A stretch of DNA of 64,000 nucleotides from positions 1 through 64,000 of the forward strand of contig JABCPU010000119.1 of NCBI GenBank assembly GCA_016800925.1, given 5' to 3'. Positions 12,113 through 24,534 of the stretch are shown in pieces. The notes under the pieces were generated by a model, which was not told the DNA's origin, made no database searches, and saw only the letters and a list, made by a program, of their open reading frames with translations. Source of the DNA: Suillus spraguei (taxonomy: Eukaryota; Basidiomycota; Agaricomycetes; Boletales; Suillaceae). Position 1 is the first letter of the stretch. Each line of letters begins with the position of its first letter. The position numbers were made by a program, and so were the translations under genes.

Positions 12113-13532
12113 ATGTTTATCAGCAACACGCTCAAGACCAAGCTCACTTTCCGGCCCAAGGTTAGGAGTTCTGCTTCCAGAGTCAAGTCACCTGCGAATA
12201 CAAGCCTGTAATCGAGTCCGACTCGCCGACCCTTGACGGTGTAACATACCGTCCTTCATCCTCGAAGCCTCACAAATTTCGCTTCTTCTCAACTCTTACG
12301 CACTTTAAAAAGATGTCTCTGGCTAGCGTCTTCAGAAGGGCCCTGTTAGTTCTTCCTCATTGCTATGTGCAGTCGACTCATTTGTTTTCAGTCGGTCCAA
12401 ATACCTCCCACAGTATCACATTGTACAACTTCTGCAGTTCCGGACTTATCCACTCATATTCTGGCTGTTTCTGAAGATGGCGTCTTACATCCCGTGATGC
12501 CCTCGCCAACTGAACATTGGGAGAGCGGTGCAGAATTTGGACTTATATCTTCCGCTATGGACACATCCTCAAATCAGGAGGATGTAAAACCCGATCCTCC
12601 TGGTAGTCGCATAGCAAATCGTGTTACCAGTCTGCGAATGAGAACTGCCGCAGTTTGGGCCAGCATTCCAGCCACCGTGGAAGGACTACCAGCTTCATGT
12701 GTGTCTAGCGAAACGTCTACTCCAGTCAAATCTCGGATGAATTCCTTGGAGCATGATGAGACTACAACTGTCACGTCTGCAACGGTGGACAGCCCATCGT
12801 TTTCGTCGCCTGCTACGTCTGTCACGGCCGTGTCAGATTGGGGTCCGCGAGACTCTTTGGCCAATCTCAGCATGATAGGTCACAAACAGGAGCGGACACG
12901 CGTAGTGCCAAAGGTATGTATCACGTTCTTGGTTGAATATCGAGTCTCATAATGGCATTGTAAAGGTCTTACCTGCGTTGGATGTTATCCCCTCGCCAAG
13001 CTGCCAGAGCTGGGTTTGGTACACACTATATCTCCGTCTGGGTGTCAGAGTCCGATGAGGACAACCTGAACTGTACCCCCAGTACTCCTGTATCTAAATG
13101 GGAGTCATCCCCTGAGATGCCAAGCAGTTCGTCGCAGCATGTCAGTTCGCAAGCAGCTGGGCACCTAGACTCCCTTCTCCTAGTCCTCGAACGGCTCATA
13201 CTGTACCGAACGCTGCCAGTTACCCAAACAACACTGCCACGCGATCCTTTCACTGGTTACCAGTCGTGCAACTTTTCACGAATTCAGAAGAAGACCTCGC
13301 AACGTCCAGCATCCGAGGCTCACTTACTACTCTGTTCCAGAGACCGCTCGCAGCGGATACGCCCCTTCGCCCATGGTCGTGCGCCAAGATCGCGCGTGCT
13401 GAAAATAAACGAGCGTCTCGTAAGGAACAGTTGAACAAAGAGGGCTTCTTTACTCGCATATACCGCTCCTTAGAGGCTGGTCCTCAAGATAGTGTTCCTG
13501 TCTCTTTCAAGAGGTGCGCTTCTGCAGTGTAG
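12113..13532 (+). CDS. Uncharacterised Ser/Thr/Pro-rich protein, exon structure incomplete
   Basis: Several plus-strand segments look coding. ATG 12113 (MFISNTLKTKLTFRPK) has a good AAA context. A segment near 12190-12345 reads VTCEYKPVIESDSPTLDGVTY and FFSTLTHFKKMSLAS. The longest open exon, about 12406-12913, is Ser/Thr/Asp-rich and ends RTRVVPK at a GTATGT donor. A segment near 13035-13190 contains VSESDEDNLNCTP, and a basic C-terminal segment (NKRASRKEQLNKEGFFTRIYRSLEAGP) ends at TAG 13530-13532. The frames of neighbouring segments do not all join by standard splices, so either an exon boundary or a frameshift is missed. No domain recognised; composition suggests a largely disordered, possibly regulatory protein. 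Confidence 0.35.
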
Positions 13533-13958
13533 CCTTTTATTTCGGAAACCATCCTGACGAGTTCCACAGATAGAAACGCTTACTCGGAACTACATAGGAA
13601 TTTTTCTTTATCACTGTTACCCGTGTTTTCAGTTTTCACTCTCATCGTCACCCCATTGTATCACCTTTCATTGATGCGTTCCGGAGCACATCTCGGCCTA
13701 GCTTATGATATATTTCACACGCCCATTTCCATCCATTGCATAGCACTCGTCACGTTCTCTCGCTCTAGTTATCAAGTCATCTGCTTTTCGTTACTGAACC
13801 TTGGAACAAATCGTTAAATCTGACAATAGGAGGTTATCTGTCCAGTTTTGGTCTTGTAGAGTCAAAGTGTAAATTTGGTGTAAGCAAGGTAATTGAGGCA
13901 GTGCCGCGGAGTTTGTGGATATCTAATCCACCGTGATCCAAGTCACCTCAACCAGAAC

Positions 13959-14317
13959 ATGCCTTCCGGAACTACTGCACAAGCAAGTATTTGGTGTAGG
14001 AGCTGAAGCAGGCAATTGACATTCATGAGTATAGGACCCTACTTGGCGATCGAGGGAGCAAGGTGAAGAAGCGAAATACATTCGCGAGAAGGTGAGACTT
14101 CCCAAGGGGCAGCGGCCCTGTATTAACCATCACAATACAACTCTATATACAGGAGCGAGCCCAGCTCGCTGCTCTCCACGAGGAGCAGGAAAAGCGCTCC
14201 ACCAAAAATAGCACAAAGGATGCCGCATCTTCCACCAAGGATTATGATTTTGAAGGTGGCTTTGGAGGCCAAGAAGATTTGGAAGATCGGTACGCAACAA
14301 CTAGCGGAGAGCACTAG
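13959..14317 (+). CDS. Small IF1-like protein (mitochondrial ATPase inhibitor family?)
   Basis: Three exons (13959-13982, 14035-14091, 14153-14317) encode 81 residues starting MPSGTTAQDPTW. The helix SREQGEEAKYIREKERAQLA resembles the inhibitory/coiled-coil segment of F1F0-ATPase inhibitor IF1, where a conserved EExxYIRxxExxxL pattern binds the F1 catalytic interface. The C-terminal half is Lys/Ser-rich then acidic (FEGGFGGQEDLED), longer than yeast Inh1. The first intron begins GC (CAA|GCAAGT, 13983-14034); with it the ATG frame runs straight into the IF1 segment, whereas the GT choices I tried gave stops or a wrong frame. No mitochondrial presequence is visible, so an upstream exon, a non-mitochondrial location or a different function must be considered. 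Confidence 0.6.
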
Positions 14318-14690
14318 CTTGGGGGCTGGCGTTCCGGGCGTCGAACAAGTATAATTAAATGCATCATCAATACGAGCAACGTGAGACACGATGGTAGACG
14401 AACAGTTAAATGGTTATATGAGACGATGTATGCCCTATGTTTGCTCCCAGAGAATGTAATGGTCCGTTGAATGCCCAAGTACAAGTGAAAGACAACAATA
14501 ATGTCAAAAGAAGGGAGGGTACGAGATTATTTAAATCAGTAGATGAAGAATATGAATATAGCAAGGAAGTTATCCAACAAGTCGTCAACTGATGAACATT
14601 GTCCTACAGGTACTAGCCAAAGGAATTCAATATTAGTCTAAAGTCCAGTCAAGAGATGAAGTTGGAATATCCCAAAATTAACGAGTGACG

Positions 14691-17506
14691 TTACGATCGA
14701 CGGCGTGGGAAAGGAGTGATGACCGAATCAGGAACTGCTCGTGCCGCGGCTCCACTGCTGCACAGCGGCGAAGGTGGTGCGGCGGTCCCGATCCATGGAT
14801 TAAGATAGCTGCACGATGCAATGCCAACCATTCCACTTGCAGTGTCGGAAGGATTCTCCCAGCCATCGCCGGCACTGGCGGTCTTAGAAGAGTATGTGAA
14901 AGTAGGAGGAGGAAGGGTTGCTACAGTCCCCGTGGGTGTATATGAGGGTAACAAGGACACAGCGCCGGCATTACTGATCTCAGCCGGCGGCCAGGCGTAC
15001 GATGAAGTAACGCTCGCAGGAATCTGGCCTGCACCCGCGCCTCCTGTTTGCCATGCTTGGAGAGGAGGACTCCATATGTCTTGATTTGCGCAGGTTCCTG
15101 ATGCAACACGGGGGTCTAGGGGCATCCACCCATTCTGCAGACCGAGTTGGTATGACCATTGCGGTGCCTCGACGACACCACTAGTGGAAGAGTTTCCGAT
15201 TTTCCATGTCCAGAAAAACCAGTTCTACATACAATCATTCATGTGGAACCACCCAACTTCCAAAGTTAATCGCTTACCTGCAGGGCGTCCATGCTGGCCA
15301 AGGCGAATTGCTGGATGCTTGATATCATGGTCGAGTTCCAATTCTGCCAGTCCGTCCATGTCGAGCAGTTCCCTACAACAGGCCAGGTTCCTGGAGTGTA
15401 TGTACCCTCGTAACGTGTTCCAAGACCCACACCATTCACATAAAGACCGCAGTCAGTGACGGCATTGCTGAATTCTCCGGCAGCTGTGAGCCCGAATGCG
15501 CTCATGGAAGTATTCATTAAGCCACCCCAGGTAGTACATGGAGTTTGAGCGTAAGATGACATAGGGGCAGAAGACTGGCCTTCAAAGCAAAGGTAAGGAT
15601 GATAATCGAGAGCAGTCCGGTCAGCATTCGGGAGAAAGCCGGCCCATTGAGGAAGACCGAGGAATCCGTCATGGTATGAAATGAATGGACCATTGCCTTC
15701 TCCGATGCCCGAAGCCTTGCGGACGTAATCGTATGCCTGCATATAGCTGCAGTGCAAATTATGTTACCGTTACCGTGTGGTGGCCCACAATCATTGATAA
15801 CACTTACTACCGAGAGAGAGCATCCTGACCTATCGGGGTCCCTTGGGGCTCGTTTGTAATACCGAAAATGACAACAACATCCGCGTACTCGGGCTGAGAG
15901 ATAAACTCCGCAATGATCCGGATATAGTCTAGTGACCGCTGGGCATTTGCAATGCCCATTGGGCCGTAGAGAACGTTAATCGACCCAAACTTGCCAGAGT
16001 GATTCCACCCGTTCTGACTTCCAGGAAGCGCATGGAAATCAAGGTTAATGCGAAGACCATACTTGCGAGCCCACTGAATAGCCTTCAAGAAATATCTAAA
16101 ACTCGCTTCAATAGGGTAAAGAGATTGGAAGGATGATGTAGACATACGTCCATGCGGTTTTGGGGAGGAACGGTTCACCTGATCGTACCTCGATCGCCCA
16201 GTATGGAAGGGGAATGCGAACGAAGTTCAGTCCTGCTCCAGCGATTTCGGCAAAATCTTGTTCGGTCTGTTGAACATCTTCAGCTCCATCATTTGCGACG
16301 TGAGAAAAACTTACAATGAATGTTTGGTAATGTGTCTCCAGCTGAGACAAACCGCCGCCTGATGATTTGTCAGCGGCCATGGCTTCACTCAGTGTCCACT
16401 CATCGATAGCATTAGGGTATTTCTGATAAAGAGCGGGTGCGCTGAAAAAAATCAGTAATGTATGAGGCTTCCACCAATGAGAATAGACTTGCATAAACTA
16501 CAACAGAACATCAGTATATTGTGTCAGTCAAGCGGATACAAACTCACGGGTTCTGTAGTAAGCCAACCGCCCAAATTGACGCTGAAAAATAATAATGAGA
16601 CATTGCAAGTACAAGGAACGATCGGGAAAAAACATACCCAAAAATCTTATCAATGCCGAACCTGAAGGACTGGTTCAGGGGAGGTGACCACGACTGTGCC
16701 TGAGCATTGTTGTTAAATGGATCTTCAGGATTCCAATACCAGGTGCCACCAAAAGAGTTCAAGTACGTGAAGGTAGTACCATCCTCCATCGTGATCGTGC
16801 TGCCATTGCCACCAGTGACAACAACAGTGGAGCTAGGTTGACCGGACGAGGGTGTGGGGCTGCTGGGAGAGACAGAGCTGTTGTTGGACGATGATTTGGG
16901 CTTGACCATGACGAAATATATGGGGACAACGACAGCAATGAGTACGATGACAGCTGCAAGAATTGAGGCAGCTATGATAAGTCCACGCTTTGATTTTACG
17001 CGTGGGACAGTGTATGCTGACCGCTTCTCAAGAAGGTAACGAGGGGACTCGAAAGGCGCATCCTGACTAGAGGCAGGGTTGTACTCAGGGTCATGGGGAT
17101 CATCATGGTAGGCGCCAGAATTTCTTGCATCATGAATGTCAGGATTCAAGGCGTAGACAGAGGAAGTGACGGCAGAAGGTGCGGTTCTGAAGGTATGTTC
17201 GGTATTTTGGGAGGCGAAGGAATCTCGATTACTGTTAGAGGGATCGTCATACAGAGCTGCACCAAGAAAGCGTGGTTGGGCTGCACCGGAGGGTATAGTG
17301 TCAGAAAAATAAGACATTTCGATAGGAGGAGTGTCGAAGCGCGAAGCACGGGGAGAAGGAGGATCGGAGTAAACGGAGTCCCTGGGTGGATCTTGAGTCA
17401 AGGGTAAAGGATCGTAAGCAATGTCCTGGGAGTGACCATTACTGAGATACATGGTGACAGGAGGAGGGGAAACAACGATTTCAGGATGGGGGTCCTGGTT
17501 GTCCAT
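14691..17506 (-). CDS. GH5 (subfamily 9-like) exo-beta-1,3-glucanase, type II membrane protein
   Basis: Cell-wall glucan 1,3-beta-glucosidase of the ExgD type. ATG 17504-17506. The first ~175 residues are cytosolic and Pro/Ser/Asp-rich, followed by one membrane helix (GLIIAASILAAVIVLIAVVV), a Ser/Pro linker, then the catalytic TIM barrel: SFGGTWYWNPEDPF, VNLGGWLTTEPFIAPALYQKY, GAGLNFVRIPLPYWAIE, LRINLDFHALPGSQNGWNHS, FGITNEPQG (acid/base Glu), ALDYHPYLCF, AAGEFSNAVTDCG (nucleophile Glu) and NWFFWTWKIG. A C-terminal Ser/Thr/Pro tail ends at the stop at 14691. Seven introns; two flank a 5-nt exon at 16493-16497, and one of them (16442-16492) begins GC (TTTAT|GCAAGT). No frame defects seen. It is one of four glucan-active enzymes in this block and, being membrane-tethered, points to remodelling of the fungus's own wall. 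Confidence 0.92.
16493..16497 (-). other. 5-nt microexon in GH5 gene
   Basis: TTTAT (minus strand) lies between a GT...AG intron (16498-16547) and a GC...AG intron (16442-16492). Including it gives TEP-FI-APALYQKY, the expected GH5_9 sequence; omitting it breaks the frame. Confidence 0.8.
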
Positions 17507-20500
17507 GGAAGAATATTAGTTTGGTACAACGAGAGAGGAACGTAAAGAAGGGTGCGCTGATCGAGTGAATTTTATAACGGCCTCATGGCGGACCAGCCCT
17601 GGCAGCCATAACACGAATACGGATCCGATCATCTTAAAAAATAGACTCACTGTTTATGGACGGTGACAATGACTAAGACAAAAGTCTACTAGTCACTGAA
17701 CACCAGGTACGGGTCTAGGAGGTGGGGTATTAGTATGGTGGGGGGAGTTGAGTAGTGTGACGCGTGACAGCTTGAAATTTAATACTGACACCGATTCTGG
17801 AGTATTACGTCTTGACAACTGTCAAGACGTGCATGATATTATTTTTGCTCGTCGTGAGGTCTCCTGATGGCCTGCTTGGCGAGCTCAGTCGAGTATTACT
17901 CGTACGCGAACTCGTTCAAAAATACCATCCAGTCATAGCCGCTGAGCGTTCCGGAATATCGCTCTTTACGCGATCTAATTGCACAGCTTGTACGAGATTT
18001 GAGAATTTCTGCTGAAAACCTTGGAGGACTCGGAGTTTACACTGTTCCATAGTGTACGGTAGGAGGAAGGAGGTATTAAAGTGCGTGACCTCGAGCCAGC
18101 TGCACTAACTCGCTTTATACTGCGATCCGCCGCAGCTACGTGGATTCGAAGCAACGAATTTGCAACTTCCCTTGGTGGTTTTTCCACCTTCTCTGCAAGA
18201 CAAGCAATTGCAATATCTCCCACCCTATCATGTTCTTCTCGTCACCACACTAACTTCGATATAAACGCCGCAAGCGTGTTCCCTGGCTAGACTTTGAGCT
18301 GCTCAAATGCCGCGGTCACAGCGCCAGCAGAGCTCGAAATCTAGAAGGTTCCAAATTAATATTCATTATCGGGCCAGTGCATAGAACCCGTCTCAGGAGG
18401 CAAGCCACTAGCTTTTCCCTGCTGTATATCAATCCAACGATATGGACGATAAGGTCGACATCCATTCTGGCTACACTCTAGACTGATATGATTGCGCTGT
18501 AAAAGGCAGTTCGGTGGCAGGACGAGTCCAGCCCAGATGTCTTTATGTAATCTGTTATCGACTGGGAGAATGAGAAGCCGACAGCTCAACTCACAATATA
18601 TGTCATACAGTCATAACATCGTTCTTGATGCATCCTCCTGGGTGAATTTGCTTTCACTGTCCACTTTCACGGAGTTGCACAAGATCGGTTTCCACAGATC
18701 AAAAAGACTTGGCATGTCAGAGCCGCAGTACCTTCATACATCCAGTGACTGCTGATGGCGCTGCAGTATTTGTCGCTGGGCTCTGAAACCGACATACTCA
18801 GGATCATGACAACATATGATGGAAGTACTCTTCTTGAACGTCGTCTGTGTGAACTACGAGATCCCATGATCTACGCTCCACCATACGCACGGGCAGACTT
18901 CGGGCTCCCGTCTGCACAGCAGATATCACCTGGTGAACTACATAACTACGCACTCGGGATATTATTACCTGCGTGAGAGCTTTGAGACATTAATGTGACG
19001 GTTTCACATATCCGTTCCAAATTCAGCTGAATATTAAAATTTCCAGGTATGTCATCCACAGATCAGAGACATGCCAAGTTCATCTGCAGAACCAACGCTT
19101 AACTTACGCGCGTTACGAACACTTACGACTTAACTGGTAGTGCACTCTGAAGATAACATGGGCTTGATTTGATCTCTAAAATAATACAGACAACATGGTG
19201 CAGTTGAGCCGCAACGAAACAAAAAATGCAACTAGTGCAAGTGTGAGCGCAATGCATTGATACACCTAGTTGTGATTGTACATCCATAAATACCAGAAAT
19301 AGTATGGTGTGCATGGTGTACGAGAGTGTGCCTGGACTATCCCAAAAGCATCGCTCCGAAGTGTCTCTCAAGACGAGTCCAAACATAGATGCCTTGTGTC
19401 TTGGAGGCTTGCTAAACTTGGCGCGGCGTTCGGAGTTTGGACTGCAATCATTGACTTGTTTTGTGGTACGATCTGTGTTGTTTCCCGCTTTAGCGCCTTC
19501 AAGGCCAACAATGACGAGCGGTTCCTACAAGGCCGCAGAAGGACGATCAAAGGACAAAGTTCCTGGGCCATCTTTTACTTAACCAGGCCACCAACCGATT
19601 CCCGGTGGCCGTGCACATGGTAACACTCTCAAATTTATTCCTGCGAAAAGTCTGTCTAATCATTGAACCAGGACCCTCTATGGACCTCGATTCCGAAAAA
19701 GCACATGTTTACCATTGAAATAAATAAGAACAGCTCCTCGAGTAGTCCCTGGCAAGCCCTTGGTGAACGATCGAAAAACGATATGAGAGCCTCAGAATGT
19801 TTTTGTCAAAGTACTCAGACATGTGATACGCTGACGCTAGGTAAATCACGTGGCACATTAGCTTGGTGAGTTGCTAAAGTTTAGGAGGATTTAGAATTAG
19901 TCTAAATATAATTTGACCTAGGGACTCTCGACTGCACGTCTCATGATGAAGTCACAGCGGCTGCATGAAGGCCTGCGGTCAGTAGTTGGGGGCTAGCAGT
20001 CCTAACGCGAGTTTAATTTCAATAAAACAGGTATGTATTATATAGCGCTATGCCATGTATAAAGTGTCGGTGCATAGCTGGTGGTTGGCCCTCAGGGCTC
20101 GAGTCTCAGACAAGTGAAAGTAATAAGTTGCTTCTGCCATTGCCCTGCAGGCTGCAGAGGGTACAGGAAATATTACAGTCAAAAATTTCAACGTATCTCG
20201 ATGGTGATCACGTGATTATTGCGGTTTCGATTTGACGTCCGTCATACATAGTACCGTGGAATACCCATGCCAGCACTCATCAAACCGTGTCCTCAATCGA
20301 GTTATTGGGCTCTTAGTCTTTATTTAAACAATCATTGCACAGGTCACCTGAATGATTGTGTCAACTTCAATCTCTCAGTCTATGATGAAGGCAGCGTCCT
20401 TCCCTCACACGACATGGCCAGCTGCTTAGCATTACATGCGGCGCGGGCTAAATCGACCCTTGTTGGGGGACGAGATTTCTCCATTATTTCTCCATTACGT

Positions 20501-20624
20501 TCACAACCGTAACTCTGGCATGTTTCGGTTTTATCCTTACGCAAATATAAAATAGGTTCGAAACCTGGCCAGGTGCCAGCGTTTTTTCCCGTTACAATCT
20601 GGGGATTCCGCCTGCTGCTGAGGC
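17507..20624. other. 3.1-kb gene-poor stretch
   Basis: It contains the promoter of the GH5 gene on the left and of GH55 on the right. Overlapping frames on both strands at 18356-18976 (for example plus ALQYLSLGSETDILRIMTTYDG, minus WDLVVHTDDVQEEYFHH) could belong to a small gene, but the strands cannot be told apart and no family fits. A frame at 19309-19623 is also unassigned. A T-arm-like GGTTCGAAACC at about 20555 does not extend into a tRNA. Confidence 0.35.
17807..17830. repeat. 24-bp palindrome (11-bp arms, 2-nt spacer)
   Basis: ACGTCTTGACA at 17807-17817 is the exact reverse complement of 17820-17830. It lies about 300 bp upstream of the GH5 start codon, a position that would suit a dimeric transcription-factor site, though no factor is assigned. 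Confidence 0.7.
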
Positions 20625-23600
20625 ATGGTATTCGCAAGCTTACTTTTACTCGCCCTCGGTACGATCGTGAGCCAGATCACCCAGGTTACCGCAATAGGAT
20701 CAGCATGTAGTGCGCCTCTTACTAAAGGAAATGCAGCATGGGGAGAACCTTACTGGCTCGAAAACATCCCGCATCAGGGTGTGGCACCGTTTGCACCTAA
20801 TGGGACGAATTACAAAGTGTTCCGGAACGTGAAGGAATATGGGGCTTACGGCGATGGTGTGCATGATGATACTGCTGCTATTAAGTGCGTAATCCTTCGG
20901 ATCAATGATCATATCATAGTACTTATTTTTTGCAGTGCTGCAATCTATACTGGTAGTAGATGTGGTAACTTGACTTGTGGTTCATCAACGTAAGTCACCA
21001 AGTTGCCGATATGTCTAGTACCCTCTCGATGGCTCGTTAGAACTACTCCAGCACTCGTCTACTTTCCAGCGGGGTAAGTATCTGTACACAATGTCAAGTT
21101 CATTTTCTGACGCCCTCAATCAGAACATATCTCGTGTCTACTCCACTTCAGGCATATTACTACACAGTCATGGTGGGCGACGCAAGAACACCCCCGACGT
21201 TGCTTGCCAGTGCTAACTTCACGGGAATGGCTGTAATTGGTGCAGGGCGACCTCTTTAGTGTGATAAGACTGACTAACAGCGAGATCAGATGCTGACCCT
21301 TACACCAATAATACGAACTGGTATATCAACCAGGATAACTTGTATGTATCGTTCAAATTTTCTTGTATGTATGATGTCGATGGCCCCTTATTATGAAAGC
21401 TACCGGTCAGTGCGTAACTTCGTTATCGACCTCACACGAATGCCTGCGAATGTCTCGGCCACTGGTATCCACTGGGAAGTCTCACAGTCGACGTCACTGG
21501 TCAACGTTGTAGTCAATATGTCTACCCAACCTGGAAATGATCACCAGGGTATGTCATTTTGTTATGTAAGATGGGACACTCATTTATTACTGCTCCTAGG
21601 CATATATATGGAGGTTGGAAGGTAAATAAACATCGCCCATCTGAAGGATATTATGTGTGAACATTAGCAAAGTGGTGGCTTTATGGGGGATCTCGTATTC
21701 AACGGTGGAAAGTATGGTATCTGGGTTGGAAACCAACAGTAAGTGTTTACATTCATCCCACCCTCCAAGTTCCGTAGCATATGATGTGTCTGCTCACAGG
21801 TTTACCGTGCGTAATATGACCGTCAACAATGCAAACACAGGTAAGGTCCACTATGCATGTTAGTATATTAAACTCATCACTTGCCACAAGCTGTTTTCGC
21901 ATCATGGAACTGGGGTAATATTTGATCTTCTGTTGTGAGCATGCAATTGAAGAGATACAGGATGGACCTACCAGCGCATCGTAATTAATGACTGTCAAGT
22001 TGGCTTTAATTTGTCGGGTGGCGGGGTTGGCGGAGAGGCTATCATTGACGCAGTAGTCACAAATACCCCTGTCTTTATCAAGACACCACCGCCGATAAAT
22101 GGCACCGTCGCAGGATCCCTCGTATTGAAAAACGTCCATCTCAACAACGTTTCCACCGCTGTCATGGAAAACGGCACTACTATTCTTGCTGGTGGAACAA
22201 CGACCATTGACTCGTGGGGCAAGGGTGAGGTCTATACAGGAACTCACCCTAATGGCACGTTCACACAGGGAAATATATATGATGCGGAAGTTGACTGGAG
22301 CCTTTTGGACTCCAACGGCTTCATCGTCAGCAAAGGACATCCCATGTATGCTGACTATTCAGTCGACCAGTTCAAGAGTATTAGGTCATTGGGGGCCGTT
22401 GGAGATGGGATGACGGATGACACTGAAGCTATTAATGCTGTGCTCACAATGGTATTTCCACACGATAGCCTCGCAAGATACATTTATGCTGATCGAAATA
22501 TGGGGCAGTACGCTGGATGCTACATCATATATTTCGATGCTGGCATCTATAAGGTTACTTCGACTATACGGGTTCCAGCAGGAACATTAATTGTAGGAGA
22601 GGCTTGGACCCAGATTATGGGCGCCGGCCTTTATTTCAATAATAAAGAAGACCCGAACGTTGTTGTACAAGTCGGTACACCGGGTTCATATGGCGTTACG
22701 GAGATAACAGATATTGTGTTCACGACGCAAGGACCAACTGCAGGCGCCATCGTCGTGGAGTGGAACGTCCACGAGCCCGCTGGTCTCCAAGGAGCTGCAG
22801 GAATGTGGGATTCCCACATCCGGTGAGTTCGTTTCAATGTTATTCGAAGTCCGTTCTCTGATTTGTATCCGTGACAGGCTAGGCGGAGGCAAGTTTGATT
22901 TTTCTTCGTATGTGGACAACAATTTATCACCTTTTTATTTAGCCAATGGGACCCATCTCCAAGACGCAGAGTGCCGCTCGGGAACCTTAAGTCCTGAATG
23001 TTTTGCAGCTTTCATTGGTTTACACATAACATATGGTGCATCGGCTTACCTTGAGGTGTGGCATTATCACCTTAGCAATTGTTCTAGCGCATTGATTCCA
23101 AATTCCCTTTACCAAGGGAACATGGGTTTGGCTGGCAGATCATGATCTCGACGGCGTCGACCAGCTAACCTTGTTCAGCGGAAGAGGTATTTTGTCACAC
23201 TCTCAGGGTCCTGTCTGGATGATTGGTACATGTGAGTTCGCTCTTCTAAGCACAAAACAAATATACTGATGACGCATAGCCTGTAAGTTTCGTACCTTTG
23301 GTGATGCTCATGAATAATTATGGTTGTTTACATCAGCGGAACATCATGTTCTCTACCAGTATGGTTTAGTCGGGGCAAAGAACCATTACATGGGTCTGAT
23401 CCAGACTGAAACGGTAGGTTGATCCAGACACGAAATGGGTTTACCTCTGATCTCTGCATAGCCTTACTTCCAACCTATTCCTGCACCGCCAGCACCATTC
23501 GATGTCTCAGCAGTTTACGATGACCCGATGTTTGAACATGGCATGAACATGGCTTGGGGACTCTGGGTGCAATCATCCACGGATATCATCGTGTTCGGTT

Positions 23601-23952
23601 CGTCTTAATCATTCGCTCGTGTCATGCCTGTGTTTATGCTATACACTTTCCCCAAAGGTGCTGGTCACTACAGTTTCTTCCAGGTGAGGCATAGCTGAAG
23701 CGAACCGGGTCGTTCCTAACCCTTACCTCTCATCAGAACTACAGCGCGACGTGTGAGGGTAATACCACATGCCAACCACAAATAGTCAACGTGGACTGGA
23801 CCTCTTCCGTCAGCATCTACAGTCTGGCAACCGTGGGGACAACATACCAAGTTAGCGTAGTAGAGAACGGGATCATCTATTTTTCCAACGACACAGAGGG
23901 CTTTTCATCCACCGTAACGCTATGGAGCCCTGAACTGCCTATCTACCCATAG
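20625..23952 (+). CDS. GH55 exo-beta-1,3-glucanase (secreted, two beta-helix domains)
   Basis: Cleaves beta-1,3-glucan from the non-reducing end; secreted. ATG 20625 opens a signal peptide (MVFASLLLLALGTIVSQITQVTAIG). Two right-handed beta-helix domains follow, each starting with the GH55/pectate-lyase-3 pattern: VKEYGAYGDGVHDDTAAIN and RSLGAVGDGMTDDTEAINAVL. Further family stretches are WYINQDNF, SLVNVVVNMS, YIIYFDAGIYKVTSTIRVPA, AGMWDSHIRLGGANGTHLQ, ECFAAFIGLHITYGASAYLE, TWVWLADHDLDG, EHHVLYQYGLVGAKNHYMG and GAGHYSFFQNYS, ending LWSPELPIYP with TAG 23950-23952. Many short introns. One (22889-22942) begins GC (GAG|GCAAGT). A 3-nt exon lies at 23280-23282, and a 57-nt candidate intron (22452-22508) has no stop. 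Apparently intact. Confidence 0.92.
23280..23282 (+). other. Candidate 3-nt microexon in GH55 gene
   Basis: CCT stands between two complete introns of usual size, 23232-23279 (GTGAGT...TAG) and 23283-23336 (GTAAGT...CAG). Using it gives GTSSEHHVLYQY; skipping both introns as one 105-nt intron gives GTSEHHVLYQY. As I recall the family, GH55 proteins usually have two residues between GT and EHH, which favours the microexon. Confidence 0.65.
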
Positions 23953-24534
23953 AATTTACATCCTATAGGATCTATATATCCCTGATTTACTCTTTATGTA
24001 ATTGAACCAAAGGTATGTGCCGATCCAACTTGTCGCGCATGTCACTCACTCTTTACTCATACTACCTACTAACAGGCAATTCACGATCTTTGCTTTCAAA
24101 GTCTGATTACTTAATTATTCTAGCGATGTATTTTACGTTCATCGTTCATTGTAATTGAGGTACTGGGGGCACCTGCCGATGAACACAGATGTCACTGTGC
24201 AAATATAAGTTAGGTATGCATTCATTTGGTCGTCGTCGACCTGTTCACGGCATGCCACGGCCAACAACAATGTCACAATACTTGTACAGGAAAAACAGGA
24301 AAAATAGTAGGTTGCAACAATCTCCATGACAGTTGGATGTCACGTTCATCAACAAGCACATACACCAACATATTCACAAGACGGCTCAGTTAAAATCCTT
24401 CAAGTACAGGTTCATTCGAGGTTGGACCTCACGGTCCACAGCTCCGCGTTGGTGAATGTTTCCTTCGGCTCGTTCTTGAGGCTGACCTGATGTAACGAGC
24501 GTCAGGATTCCGACTCAGGAACAGTATGTCACAG
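23953..24534. other. Intergenic, nothing recognised
   Basis: Presumed 3' regions of GH55 (+) and of the minus-strand gene that follows. Short frames only. Confidence 0.4.

Noticed and set aside
16544..16570. Reading through after the first GH5 exon (VFSRSFLVLAMSHYYF)
   Set aside because: That sequence is intron; the next exon restores VNLGGWLTTEP, so no extra membrane helix exists.
20545..20580. T-arm-like GGTTCGAAACC suggesting a tRNA
   Set aside because: The flanking stem does not pair over five bases, and no matching acceptor, D or anticodon arms are found on either strand.
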